Shown: positions 11,755 to 22,179 of the stretch, piece by piece
Layout: every line of letters starts with the position of its first letter
How positions within the stretch are numbered: position 1 is the first letter of the stretch
DNA from: Phocoena phocoena
Taxonomy: Eukaryota > Chordata > Mammalia > Artiodactyla > Phocoenidae
NCBI RefSeq assembly: GCF_963924675.1
Contig: NC_089219.1
Coordinates: forward strand, 151,486,288 to 151,550,287
DNA: 64,000 bases
Direction: 5' to 3'
The notes under the pieces: model-generated
Seen by the model: only the letters and a program-made list of their open reading frames with translations
Databases searched by the model: none
What the model was told of the DNA's origin: nothing
Position numbers and translations under genes: made by a program

Positions 11755-12326
11755 GGAACTTCTCTGGTGGCGCAGTGGTTAAGAATCTGCCTGCCATATA
11801 TGTGGAACCTAGAAAAATGGTACAGATGAACCGGTTTTTCAGGGCAGAAATTGATGTACAGAACAAATGTATGGACACCAAGCGGGGAAAGTGGCAAGGG
11901 GTGGTGGTGGTGGTGTGATGAATTGGGAGATTGGGATTGACAGGTATACACTAATATGTATAAAATAGATAACTAATTAGAACCTGCTGTATAAAAAATA
12001 AATAAAATTCAAAACAAAAAAGAAAAGAATCCGCCTGCCAATGCAGGGGACACGGGTTCAAGCCCTGATCCAGGAAGATCCCATATGCCACGGAGCAACT
12101 AAGTCCGTGTGCTATAACTACTGAGCCTGCGCTCTAGAGCCCGCGAGCCACAACTACTGAGCCCACGCACCACAACTACTGAAGCCCATGCACCTAGAGC
12201 CCGTGCTCTGCAACAAGAGAAGCCACAGCAATGAGAAGCCCACCCACCACAAGGAAGAGGAGTCCCCACTCGCTGCAACTAGAGAAAGCCCATGCACAGC
12301 AATAAAGACCCAACGCAGCCAAAAAA
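11755..12326 (+). mobile_element. CHR-1-type SINE split by an L1
   Basis: The head (GGAACTTCTCTGGTGGCGCAG) is at 11757-11777. The body resumes at 12025 with AAGAATCCGCCTGCCAATGC and ends at the GCAGCCAAAAAAAAAG tail. An old target duplication is visible as AAAAGTTAATGTATA at 11740-11754 and AAAAGGTAATGTACA just after the tail. The 230-bp interruption is a separate L1 insertion. Confidence 0.85.
11796..12024 (+). mobile_element. L1 3' end inserted in the SINE
   Basis: It is a truncated L1 3' UTR reading ATGTGGAACCTAGAAAAATG, then GATGAATTGGGAGATTGGGA, then AGAACCTGCTGTATAAAAAA. The SINE target AAGAATC(T/C)GCCTGCC is duplicated at 11781-11795 and 12025-12039, with one mismatch. Confidence 0.85.
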
Positions 12327-12383
12327 AAAGGTAATGTACACAATATATTTGAAAACATTACAGGAGATTAAGAAGCACTTTGA

Positions 12384-12686
12384 GGGACTTTCCTGGTACT
12401 CCAGTGGTAAAGAATCTGCCTTCCAATGCAGGGGACGCGGCTTTGATCCCTGGTCGGGAAACTAAGATCCCACATGCCACGGGGCAACAAAGACCATGCC
12501 CCACAACTACTGAGCCCACGCGCCTCAACGAGAGAGACTGCGTGCCACAAACTGCAGAGCCCACGCACTCTGGAGCCCGTGTGGCACAACTAGAGAGAAG
12601 CCCTCGTGCCGCAACGAAAGATCCTGCGTGCCACAACGAAGACCTGATGCAGCCAAAAATTTTAAATAAATAAAATATAAAAAAAA
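12384..12686 (+). mobile_element. CHR-family SINE, older subtype
   Basis: The head is GGGACTTTCCTGGTACTCCAG, followed by repeated CACAACTA/GAGCCC units and an AAATAAATAAAATATAA tail. The 14-bp target duplication AAGAAGCACTTTGA is exact at 12370-12383 and 12687-12700. It splits the hAT/ZMYM-like relic. Confidence 0.85.
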
Positions 12687-13023
12687 AGAAGCACTTTGAA
12701 AAAACACAGAGTTTTACCCGGTTCATAAAACAGTTAATGAAATATATATTATTGATGCCAAACAAATTGTAGCCTCTTGACATTGATGCCACCTTCTCCA
12801 AAATAGAAAATATTAGAAAAAGGAAAGCGAAGACTCATCTTAACTGTGAACCCCAGGACCAGCCCTTTTACAATACAAAGGTCAACATCAAAATCAAAAA
12901 TTTTTTTCTATATTGGAAGCAGCAATAGCTCTTTAAAAGGTGCAGTATTCTAGATGACATGTGTAATTTGAAAACAATTATGATAAATATGAACTTCTAC
13001 AACCATTAAAAATACATAATTGA

Positions 13024-13146
13024 GGGAACTCCCTGGCAGTCCAGCAGTTAGGACTCTGCAATTCCACTGCTGGGGGCATGGGTTCTATCTCTGGTCAGGG
13101 AACTAAGATCCCACAAGCCTTTGTGGCATGGCAAAAAAAAAAAAAA
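13024..13146 (+). mobile_element. Short CHR-family SINE
   Basis: Head GGGAACTCCCTGGCAGTCCAG, then AGGGAACTAAGATCCCAC and a poly(A) tail. It is a short subtype that ends after the tRNA-like part. Confidence 0.8.
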
Positions 13147-13589
13147 CCATGATAGAAATGGAGGAACATGGTAGGAAATATGATAACGATGAGAGACATT
13201 GATGTCAGAAAAATCTAGTTGACTCATGTGAAATGCATCGATAATATATTAGACACATTTTACTAAAACCATTGTAGCTCTCAGGATACAATAACCTTGG
13301 CAGTATCAGTCACCAGTGGAAAATGTAGATTCTCACATTTAAAATTATTTTAAAACTACTTAACACCCATGATATTACAAGAAGGACTGTCAAATCTAGT
13401 GACCATTTCTATGGAAAATAAGATATTGGAACAAGCAAGCATTGACATTGCCACAGAAACTTTTGCTTTCATGAAAATGACTTTACAACTGAAACTATCT
13501 TACAACAAATTGTTATATCCCAAAAGTTTTGCGTTCCTAATGTTTGTGACTAAAAACACTAATTTTCTACTATTTTGTATTCGATAATT

Positions 13590-14060
13590 TTGTGTATATA
13601 ATTTATAGAGAATAAACTTTTGTTTGCTTTGTTATTACTGAGAAGTACATAATCTACTAACTTGAAAAGACTTTTCTTGAGAAAGGGGCACTTCTTTGTT
13701 ATTCCCACAAAGGTACCACGGGAGACAGCAGAAACCCTGCACTTTCTCATGATTTGTTATAAAGCGACTGGAGCAGAGGCCAGCCAGTGAGGCATCCAGG
13801 TCTCTTCTAGGACCATGTTGCCTCACACACATTAACGGCCAGAATATTGTCCAAGGGCCTTACACAGGTATGTGAAGCCTGTCACCATCTGGCTGCCCAC
13901 ACCTCCAGCCTTGTCACTTAGTAGCTCCTATTATACCTGATGCTACCAGCAAATTGCTCTTCTTAGTTTCCCCAGACCCTGTGTCCATCCTTGCCTGTAT
14001 ATAGGCCCCTGAACACCTTCCCTTTCTCCTATTCTTCCATCAGGACTAAACTGAGCTGTC
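13590..14060. other. Unique sequence, no gene seen
   Basis: No repeat family or coding motif was recognised. Confidence 0.4.
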
Positions 14061-14320
14061 CTCTCCTCCAGGAAGTCTTCCTTCTCCACTCCCCACCCCT
14101 CAAGGTTACCAGGCTGGGTGACTCTCCCACACAACATCTCAGACCATAGCACTTGTCACACAAAGCTGAAATCTTCTGTAACTTTGTCTGGCTTCCCCAC
14201 TAGACTGAGACCCTTCCCGAAAGGAGGCATTGACTCACCAATCATTGCACACTGCTGTAAACCCAGCCATAGCACCTAACTGATGCTCGAGAAATGTTTG
14301 GACAAACATGCATGCAAATG
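14060..14320 (+). repeat. L2 relic
   Basis: Landmarks CTCCAGGAAGTCTTCCTTCTCC, then CACTAGACTGAGACCCTTCCC, then CTAACTGATGCTCGAGAAATG follow the L2 3' consensus order. Confidence 0.5.
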
Positions 14321-14423
14321 GCCAGATGCATACATCTTTAAATAAGTTCCATCTCACTAATAATTAAAGAAAGTTAAAGCAACAATTTAAAACCATTTAA
14401 AAAAAAAAAAAAAAAAAGGATGA

Positions 14424-14612
14424 GGGACTTCCCTGGCAGTCCAGTGGTTAAGAATTTGCCTTCCAATGCAGAGGGTGTGGGTCCCCTGGTCGGGGAGCTA
14501 AGATCCCACATGCCTCTGACCAAAGAATCAAAACAGAAGCAATATTGTAACAAATTCAACAAAGACTTTTTAAAAAATGGTCCACAACAAAAAATCTTTA
14601 AAAAAATAAAAA
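14424..14612 (+). mobile_element. CHR-family SINE, older short subtype
   Basis: Head GGGACTTCCCTGGCAGTCCAG, then GGAGCTAAGATCCCACATGCC, then an unusual tail AAAACAGAAGCAATATTG...CAAAGACTTTTTAAAAA. It is preceded by a separate A-run at 14399-14417. Confidence 0.75.
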
Positions 14613-14619
14613 AGGGTGA

Positions 14620-15260
14620 AAATGCTCAGCCTTGGCAAGTGTTCTGTCAGGCAGGCAAGTTGTTGCAATCTTTGTGAAGAACAATTTGGTGGTATGCATC
14701 AAAAAGCCCTGAAAATGTCCATACTTCTCTGACCCAGCAACTCCACTTAGAGGAATTTATCCTGAGGAAATTGCCAAGGATGTGTGCAGAGATTCGGACA
14801 TTAGGACAGGTGAGTGCCAAGTCATTTACAAGAGCAGCAGTGAAGAAGCATCCTCGGGATGAAGAAACAACCTTGGGATGGTGGATTGTGGTGTCAGTTG
14901 TGGGATATCCATAAAGTGGAATAAGATTTAACCATTAAAGTGATCTGTGGAAACAAATTTATTGATAGGGAAAGATGCTCACTTCATACTGTCGAGTCAA
15001 CAAAAGGCAGATAACACAATAGAATGTCAAATATTCTCCATTAAAATGAATACACTGCATGTGTACGTGTCTGCATGCATGCACTGTGTATTCTTTATTT
15101 CCCCACCTAGCAATATATTATGGCCATCTTTCCACGTCCACATATTGGCAATGATCATTTTCTCTGGGTGGTGAGATCCCTCATGACTTTCATAGTCTCC
15201 TTTCTTACTCCTCTGTGTTTTCTAATTTTTCTTCAGTGAGCGTACATTGTACTGAAAGTG
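14620..15260 (+). repeat. Old L1/HAL1-type relic
   Basis: Landmarks GACCCAGCAACTCCACTTAG, CATAAAGTGGAATAAG and TAACACAATAGAATGTC follow the 3' part of old L1-type elements. It is highly diverged. Confidence 0.45.
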
Positions 15261-16050
15261 GGGAGGAGAGGAGAGAAAAGATAGAAGGGGAGAGAGCTGC
15301 TCCCACTCTCCGGTGCGTCAGGCCCTCATGAGGTTAACGATGAAAGGAGAGAATTGGAATTAGGAGAGTGAGGGGGAGGAGGTGGGTTGAGAACTCTGAG
15401 ACCTCCAGTACCGCGATAACAGAAGCTTTGGAAAGTGAAGCTAGTTCTTTCAAAGTGTGCAGAAGCAAATGGAATTGCCAAAAGGCAGCCTGGGCATAAC
15501 TGAAGCTGCCTGTGAACCCAGCAGGTGGAGGAGAAAAAAAAAATTCTCCTGACAGTAAAACTTCTTTTCACAACCCCTAATTTTCCCCTTCTATTTACGG
15601 AGCATCTCTCCTTGCATCTAACAGAGATCTAATTTATCTTGCCACTCTGACCTCTTTCTAGTAACGTCTGCTACTTCTAATGTAGGTCAGTGAAGCAGTT
15701 TGCAGTGAACCTGTTTTTTCTGCCAGGAATCTATTTTGATATGTGATGAGCAAGGGTTAGACCATCTCCATTTTCCTGGGATCTATTTTAAAACACATTT
15801 CAGTAAATGTCATCTCAATCTAGTGCACCCAGCGCCTACGCCTCACTGGAGTCACTTTATATTTAGCTCATTTTGAAATTCAAAGCCGTATGCAGAGGAG
15901 GAGCCGCTGTGAAAGAGCCAGGGAGGGAGCCAGGGAGAGCACCGTGGGTGGCTTGGGAAGAATCTGCTGCCAGAGCGAGGACTCAGGTTCCAGTCCCAGA
16001 TCCTCCCGGCCTCCACCCTCCATCACCCTCCAGACATTCCTGCCAGATTT
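15261..16050. other. Unique sequence, no gene seen
   Basis: No recognised family. Open frames overlapping 15873-16276 extend into a SINE fragment and are not considered genes. Confidence 0.4.
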
Positions 16051-16059
16051 ACTGGCTCT

Positions 16060-16176
16060 CACTGTTGTGGCCTCTCCCGTTGCGGAGCACAGGCTCCGGA
16101 CGCGCAGGCTCAGCGGCCATGGCTCACGGGCCCAGCCGCTCCGCGGCATGTGGGATCCTCCCGGACCGGGGCACGC
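16060..16176 (-). mobile_element. Internal CHR-2 SINE fragment lacking both ends
   Basis: The sequence matches the middle of a reverse CHR-2 SINE (CTGTTGTGGCCTCTCCCGTTG to GACCGGGGCACG). Both the A-tail end and the tRNA-like head are missing. An 8-bp direct repeat CTGGCTCT lies at 16052-16059 and 16177-16184. Identity to the consensus is high, so this is not age decay. Confidence 0.8.
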
Positions 16177-16184
16177 CTGGCTCT

Positions 16185-17240
16185 TTTTTTATTTGTGCAG
16201 CTTGGAGGAAGGACTAGCTGCATCACCCGACGTGTTGTTGGGGACGGGGTGTCAGCATCCTACCAGGCCCCTCTGAAGGCCCTGGAGCACCTGCAGCATC
16301 ACCCTCATGGCCAATGTCCGCTCTCCATCACCCTTCTCACTGCCTCCCTCATCTTCATCCCCCACCCGGCACACCCAAGGACGTACTGCCAAGCTTACAG
16401 CCAAGACTGCTCTGTCAGGATTTCAAGATGCATCCAAATAGAGACATCACTGAGCCCTTAGGAAGAGGTGTTTGGCTGTCGCCCCATCATTCTGTGGACC
16501 ACTGAAGGGGCATGTGTGTGCCCCACTCCTTTCTTCTCTGTCTTTGAGGACGCAGAGCCCTTCCAGCAGCTTTAGGAGCAGGCGAGAGGGCCCGAGAATG
16601 GCAAGTCAGCAAAGGGCCAACCCCTCACCACGTCCTATTTATTCGGCATTTATTGAGTGTCTACTGTGTGCTCCCTGCCTTAAAAGGCTCTTGACCCAGT
16701 TTAAAGCACACATCATTTTCCGTCTGCAGTTTCTGAATGTGCAAAACTGTTCCCTGGGGTAATGACGTGCCCTTATAGCCTTGCTAAGATTAAGCTTTGT
16801 CATTTTTGCCTTTGTTTTTTCAGATGCTTTTTCCCTGTCTCTGAAGGTTGTGGTCTTTTGGGGTGTACAAATAACAAGCTTCAGCAAAACTGAAAAACAT
16901 CTTTATCTTGTTCTTCCCATCAAAGCTGCTGCCTTACAAGTTTAGGTTACCCACCTGTGGTCTTTTCTTACAGATTCTCACAGAAGAACTTAATTTGAAG
17001 GTAACAGAATGCCTCGACCATCGCCATTGTCAACACGCTGAAAAGATCTTTTAAAAAGCTAGTTTGTGGTTTGTTTTCCAGAAGTAACTTAACAGGGCTT
17101 TTGCTCATATAAAACGTTTCCCTCATTTTATTTACAGCCACACAATGTCAGGCAAGGGTCCCTGACTAGTTAACAGTCATGGAATGCGTTGAATAATAGT
17201 CACTTGTTGCTAGTAATCACATTAAAAAAAGAAATAGGTT
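16185..17240. other. Unique sequence with a short L2 stretch
   Basis: A brief L2-like motif (GGCATTTATTGAGTGTCTAC) lies near 16648. I see no gene. Confidence 0.4.
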
Positions 17241-17244
17241 TTAC

Positions 17245-17363
17245 TACTTCGAAAAGATACATGCACCCCAATGTTCACAGCAGCATTATTTACAATTGCC
17301 AGGAGAGGGAAGCAACTTAAGTGTCCATCAGCAGCTGAATGGGTAAAGAAGATGTGATACACA

Positions 17364-17405
<42 letters not shown>

Positions 17406-17815
17406 TACAATGGAATACTACTTGGCCATAAAAAAGAACAAAATTTTGCCATTTGTAGCAGCCTGGCTGGACTTGGAGACCATTATGCTAAGTGAAATAA
17501 GTCAGACAGAGAAAGACAAATACCGTATGTTAACACTTATATGTGGAATCTAAAAAATTCAACAAACCAGTGAATATAACAAAAAAGAAGTAGACTCACA
17601 GATATAGAGAACAAACCAGTGGTTACCAGTGGGGAGAGAGTGGGGTAGGGGCAGGATAGGGTAGGGGAGTGGGAGGCACAAACTATTGGGTGTAAGACGG
17701 GCTCAAGGATATTGTACAACACAGGGATTAGAGCCAATATTTTGTAATAACTGTAAATGGAAAGTAACCTTTAAAAACTGTATAAAATTTTTTAAAATAA
17801 ATTTAAAAAAAGAAA
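17245..17815 (+). mobile_element. L1 3' region with internal (CA)n
   Basis: It reads through the end of L1 ORF2 and the 3' UTR: CAGCAGCATTATTTACAATTG, then AATGGAATACTACTTGGCC, then AAGTGAAATAAGTCAGACAG, ending in a TTTAAAATAAATTTAAAAAA tail. A (CA)n tract occupies about 17360-17399. It has no intact open frame. Confidence 0.8.
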
Positions 17816-19020
17816 GAAGTAGGTTTGGAAATCCTTACTAGCAGTTCTTTCTGTCCCTTTTCCCCACCCCACCTTGGAACTCCAGAGCCAAGTTTCTAAG
17901 GGGTTTAGATGAAGGATTTATTCCCTGGCCCATTTTTTTCAAACATCAAGGTCTCAAAGACTATCATTGAATTAATTTAGGGCTCTGCCAAGTTAGAGAG
18001 AGAAAAATTATATTCACCCTGAAATCCATTTAGAAGAACTAACTACTTCAGGACACTTCAATTTACCCTTCAGAGACTGGGAACAAGAAATGGCAAGTCG
18101 TTTGGAAAATTAGCCTTCCTAGGCCTTCTTAGCAGCAATCAGAGGGCATTGAATAAAAAGGTTTAAGGCCTGAGTTGGGGGGCGGGGGTGGCCTTAGGGA
18201 GCTTAACTGCCTGTGGATGCATCAGAGCTGCAGCTGGAGGAGCCCCCAGGCTGGACTTTATTTGCTCTTTCCATTCAGCTCTGACAAGGAGAGAGGCTGC
18301 TGTCAGAGGCCTAAAGAGAGCATTCCTCAGGGCGTCCCAGCTTTCATGCCGCTCTCATAAAATGGCTTTTCAGGGAGGATTAGTAAGCAGGTTTTGAAGA
18401 GATTGGCATTCCTCTCCGATCTGCTAAACAGATAATGAGGATTTCTAGTCATTAGAGCAATGATACCAGAGCAAAATTCCCATGACACGCACCAGCATGA
18501 AACCCCTCTGGAAAGTACCTGCCGTGTGGGCGGGCATCAAAAGCCCCCTGATCCTTGAAAGCGAACTTGAGGTTTCCTGCCCACCCGCACAACGTGGATT
18601 CCCTTGTCTGGAATTTAGTTTTCAGCATATTCAACACAAATTTGGACATGAGGAAGTAAGAGGCTCTCACAATGTTGAAAAGAAATCTTACATAGAAAAA
18701 AGTCCTCTAATTTCAGGTGTGAACCATTAGTGATGAAGTGACAAGGGCAGCATAATTCGGTGTCCCCAGCTGTCACAACTGGGATCACAGCTGTGAAGGC
18801 CCTCTTTGTTTTACAGAGGCGAAAGCTACCTGTCCTAAGCCACTTAGTAAGTTAGGGGCCACGCCAGGACTAGGATGCACCCAGGCGTTCTGAGACCCAG
18901 CCTTGTGCTCGTGCACAAGGGGTTACTGAGCCCCTTCCATGTTCAGGCAGGACCCACAGAAGCATGGGGGAACCCCTGTAGTCTCATTTCAAATGATGTA
19001 AAAATGAAGCCTGTGCTACT
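17816..19020. other. Unique sequence, no gene seen
   Basis: Open frames at 18175-18397 and 18482-18730 lack motifs and splice context. No repeat family was recognised. Confidence 0.4.
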
Positions 19021-19059
19021 GGTCGGGGTGTGGGTGGGGGGGAACTTGCCCTTGAGCCA

Positions 19060-19255
19060 AACACACCAGGTTTCAAGTTCTGACTCTGCACCTCCTACTA
19101 GGTGGGTAATCTTGGGCAACTTACAGGAGCCCTCTGAGCCTCAGTTCATTTATCTGAAAAAGTAAATATGCCCACCACACAGAGCTGTCATGAAAATAAA
19201 TGTAAAGGAGATTAACATCTGTGAAGTCGGTAGCCCTGGTGCTTAATAAAAGTTG
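19060..19255 (+). repeat. MIR SINE relic
   Basis: CAGGTTTCAAGTTCTGACTC, then AATCTTGGGCAACTTACAGG, then CTCAGTTCATTTATCTG follow MIR in forward orientation. Confidence 0.65.
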
Positions 19256-19509
19256 GTCCCCCTCCTATCTGTTGCCACCTGAATTCCTTTGTCCTAGAAC
19301 AAAGGGTGTGGTTACAGACTACATGCATGAACAAAGCATTGCTAAAGTGTAATCAGTGACTTAACAAATAAAAAATACACAGGAGATCCTACTCTGGCCA
19401 ATAAGAGTCTGAGGGCTTTAGATGTCCAGGACGAAGGGCATCGCTAGTCTGATTAGAGAGTTGAGGAGAACAGGAAAAGGTGGGAGAAATGAGGCCAGGG
19501 CAGGATAGA

Positions 19510-19815
19510 CCAGAGATGTCCAATAGAAATATAATGCAAGCCACATGTGTGATTCCAAAAGTTCTAGTAGCCACATTAAAGAAAGTAAGAAGAAACAGAT
19601 AGCATTCATCTTAATAATATATTTTTTGAACCCAATATATCCAAAATATGATCATTTCAACTTGTACTCATATAAAAATTATGAATGAGATATTTTATGG
19701 GGTTTTTTTTTTTACTAAGTCTTCAAAATCAGTAAGCACATTACACCTATAGCACATCTCAATTCAGACTAGCCGCCTTTCAAGAGCTCACCATATTGGA
19801 CCACGCAGGTGTAGA
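19510..19815 (+). repeat. MER-type DNA transposon relic
   Basis: The ends GAGATGTCCAATAGAAAT and CCATATTGGACCACGCAG are inverted (TCCAATA / TATTGGA). Internal landmarks AGTAGCCACATTAAAG and AGCACATCTCAATTCAGACTAGC match a common non-autonomous mammalian element. The superfamily was not settled by eye. Confidence 0.45.
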
Positions 19816-19951
19816 CAAATCCCCATGTGCCAGCCACTGTGCTGGGTTAAGAAGTCTAGGACTGGAGCATGGTTCCTGCCCTCAAGGGTCTCGCTGTCTA
19901 GTTTAGGATCTAGGACAAATGGGGGAAATTTGTACTCAGAAATATACATTT

Positions 19952-20143
19952 GGGGCTTCCCTGGTGGCGCAGTGGTTGAAGATCCGCCTGCCAATGCAGG
20001 CGGGGCGGGTTCGTGCCCTGGTCCGGGAGGATCCTGCGTGCCATGGAGCGGCTGGGCCCGTGAGCCATGGCCGCTGAGCCTGCGTGTCCGGAGCCTGTGC
20101 TCCGCAACGGGAGAGGCCACAACAGTGAGAAGCCCGCGTACCA

Positions 20144-20196
<53 letters not shown>

Positions 20197-20198
20197 TG
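19952..20198 (+). mobile_element. CHR-2-type SINE with A-tail and (TA)n
   Basis: Head GGGGCTTCCCTGGTGGCGC at 19952, body to CCGCGTACC near 20142, then about 30 A and a (TA)n tract ending near 20197. Open frames on both strands across it are SINE translations. Confidence 0.9.
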
Positions 20199-20199
20199 C

Positions 20200-21284
20200 A
20201 CATTTGTCTGCAGGTCCTCAAGCTACTTGTCATTAGGCACTAAACCTGCAGCTCAATCCTTTTCCTAAGAGCCTTAGACATACCTTAACCACATGGACAA
20301 TATTCTTTCCCATTGTCCGCATAAACAGCTGTCAGATTATGCATCTGATTTGGGGGTTTGGGACATACAGCACCCTAGGGAGCAGTTTAAGGGAAGGGGG
20401 AGGTGTCTTGTTCTCTAATCCCTTTAGGCTATATAGCACCCAGTTCATCCTTGTCGAGCCCAGATTCCAGGCAAGTAGGAAAGAAACTGAAAGCAAAGTC
20501 TCAGCCCTCCTGGAACCGGTTACCTGTCTCTTGGGCCAGAAGCAGCAGCAGCAGGAGAAGCCATCCATGCTGAAGAGGCAGCTGCTCTCACCACCTGCTC
20601 TCTACCACCCTACCCTGGCCTCTTTCCCTTGCCCCTCCCTTGAGAGCCTCTTCATTTCCTCCGTTGCCTGGCTGGGCTCAGAGGGAAACACACCACCCCC
20701 CGAAATGAAACACCAGTGGCTGGCGCTGCTTGCAGAGCAATCTTCATGCTGTGTCAGTGTGGGCCTCAGCAAAACCACAAGTTGAGATTTGCTTTCGATT
20801 CCCTAGTGGTTTTTTGGAAACCTTTCTCCCTTTCTGCAATTCCACCCCTGCTCCCACCCTGAGGTCCTTCCTTAACTATTCCTGCTGAGAAACTAATTCA
20901 TACTAAGGAGTTAATGATGACTCAGTGGGCCATCTTTCCCAGGGGTATTTGCATCACTAAAAGACCAGATAAAAAGAATAGCTAAAAGGTATTGAGTGCT
21001 TGCTGGGTGCTAGGTGCTATGCTAAGAAGCTAATGACTTACCCTAGGGAATACGTGGACAATGGTGGAATTTCAAGCAAGCCAACACCAGGTGGAACAGA
21101 GGTATCTTCCTGGTTATTTTAAAATCATGCCTTGTAGACAACTGCTATGCAAGCCTACCTAGGGGCAATAGTCAGTGGAGGATATAGAAGGTCAGCACTG
21201 TTTTTTCCTTAACTTTGAAACTTTAGAGCCATCTTCTTTGTTTATGGATTGGGGGTAAATGTATGGATTAAGTTTGTTTGTTTT
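20200..21284. other. Unique sequence, no gene seen
   Basis: A 148-codon plus-strand open frame (20339-20785) includes a short QQQQ run but has no recognised domain and no splice or promoter context. I do not call it a gene. Confidence 0.35.
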
Positions 21285-21289
21285 TATCC

Positions 21290-21420
21290 ACTCATTCAAT
21301 CAACAAATATTTATTGAGTGCCTACTCTGAACCAAGCACTGGGTTAGGTGCTGGAGACACAGCAGTGATCCAGACGGCCAGAGCCCTGCTCTCCTGGAGC
21401 TCGCAGGACAGTGGGGGGAG
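21290..21420 (+). repeat. L2 3'-end relic
   Basis: CATTCAATCAACAAATATTT followed by GAGTGCCTACTCTGAACCAAG and GTGCTGGAGACACAGCAGTG is classic L2. It probably continues beyond the SINE at 21455. Confidence 0.65.
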
Positions 21421-21454
21421 ACAGACAATCAAGAAACAATAAAAGAGAATTACA

Positions 21455-21657
21455 GGGCTTCCCTGGTGGCGCAGTGGTTGAGAGTCCGCCTGCCGATGCA
21501 GAGGACACGGGTTCGTGCCCCGGTCCGGGAAGATCCCACATGACGCAGAGCGGCTGGGCCCGTGAGCCATGGCCGCTGAGCCTGCGCGTCCGGAGCCTGT
21601 GCTCTGCAACGGGAGAGGCCACAACAGTGAGAGGCCTGCGTATCGCAAAAAAAAAAG
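21455..21657 (+). mobile_element. CHR-2-type SINE
   Basis: Full-length forward copy with a short A-tail. The 11-bp target duplication AGAGAATTACA is exact at 21444-21454 and 21658-21668. Confidence 0.93.
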
Positions 21658-21839
21658 AGAGAATTACAGATTGTGCTCATCCCTGCTAACAAAATGGACA
21701 CGGGAGGGTGATGGAGATAAACCAGGGAGTGGGGAGGAGGCCTCCGGGAGGGGGTAAGGTGGTATTTTCCAACATCATCCCTGTGCTCCTTCTTAGCCCT
21801 ATCTGCTCCTTCTTCCTCCTTCACCCACCTGTGGCTCTA

Positions 21840-22150
21840 CTCTTCTCCATCCAAGCACACTCCTGGGAGTTCTCAGCCAGTTTCATGGCTTTAACCACCT
21901 TCTATACATCTCCCAAATTTATATCTCCAGCCCCAACAAATCCTATGAGAGCACCAAACCCATAAATTCAACTGTCAACCTCATTATCACCCCTGGAAAG
22001 GCTACTAGCGTCTCGAAATTAATATGCCACAAAAGAGACATTGATTCTCCACCTCCCCCAACTTGTTTCTGCTCTCCTGATCCTGTACTCAGTAAAAGAC
22101 ACCACTATCCCCTCCAACAGCTCAGACGAAAAGTTTAGGAATTGTTTCTT
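21840..22150 (+). repeat. Old L1 3'-UTR relic
   Basis: ACATCTCCCAAATTTATATC, TTCTCCACCTCCCCCAAC and AGTAAAAGACACCACTATCC follow an old L1 3'-UTR order. What looks like the continuation (GGAGTCATCCTAGATCCTTC) lies at 24.55-24.70 kb, beyond later insertions. Confidence 0.35.
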
Positions 22151-22179
22151 TTCTGCATTTTTAAATGTTTGGAATAGGT

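Larger units (their letters stand above)
11255..13590 (+). pseudogene. hAT/ZMYM-like transposase relic, broken
   Basis: Scattered plus-strand fragments translate to phrases in the order expected for TTF/ZMYM-type hAT proteins. At about 11284-11500 there is an open frame including SNIAKNSFDIAKSCYIIQ. At about 11502-11640 there is QLEAVWKSLLEIIDISKD. At about 12700-12960 there are DIDATFSKIENIRKRKAK and an EAAISSLKG-like motif. At 13369-13587 there is GLSNLVTISMENKILEQ, resembling the C-terminal hAT dimerisation region. In-frame stops, frame changes and three SINE insertions (11755, 12384, 13024) break it. It could be an old autonomous element or a retrocopy of a domesticated ZMYM gene. I rely on motif memory only and cannot name the source. 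Confidence 0.45.

Noticed and set aside
20339..20785. 148-codon plus-strand open frame
   Set aside because: No domain, no splice sites at the borders and no recognisable family; composition is typical of non-coding sequence.
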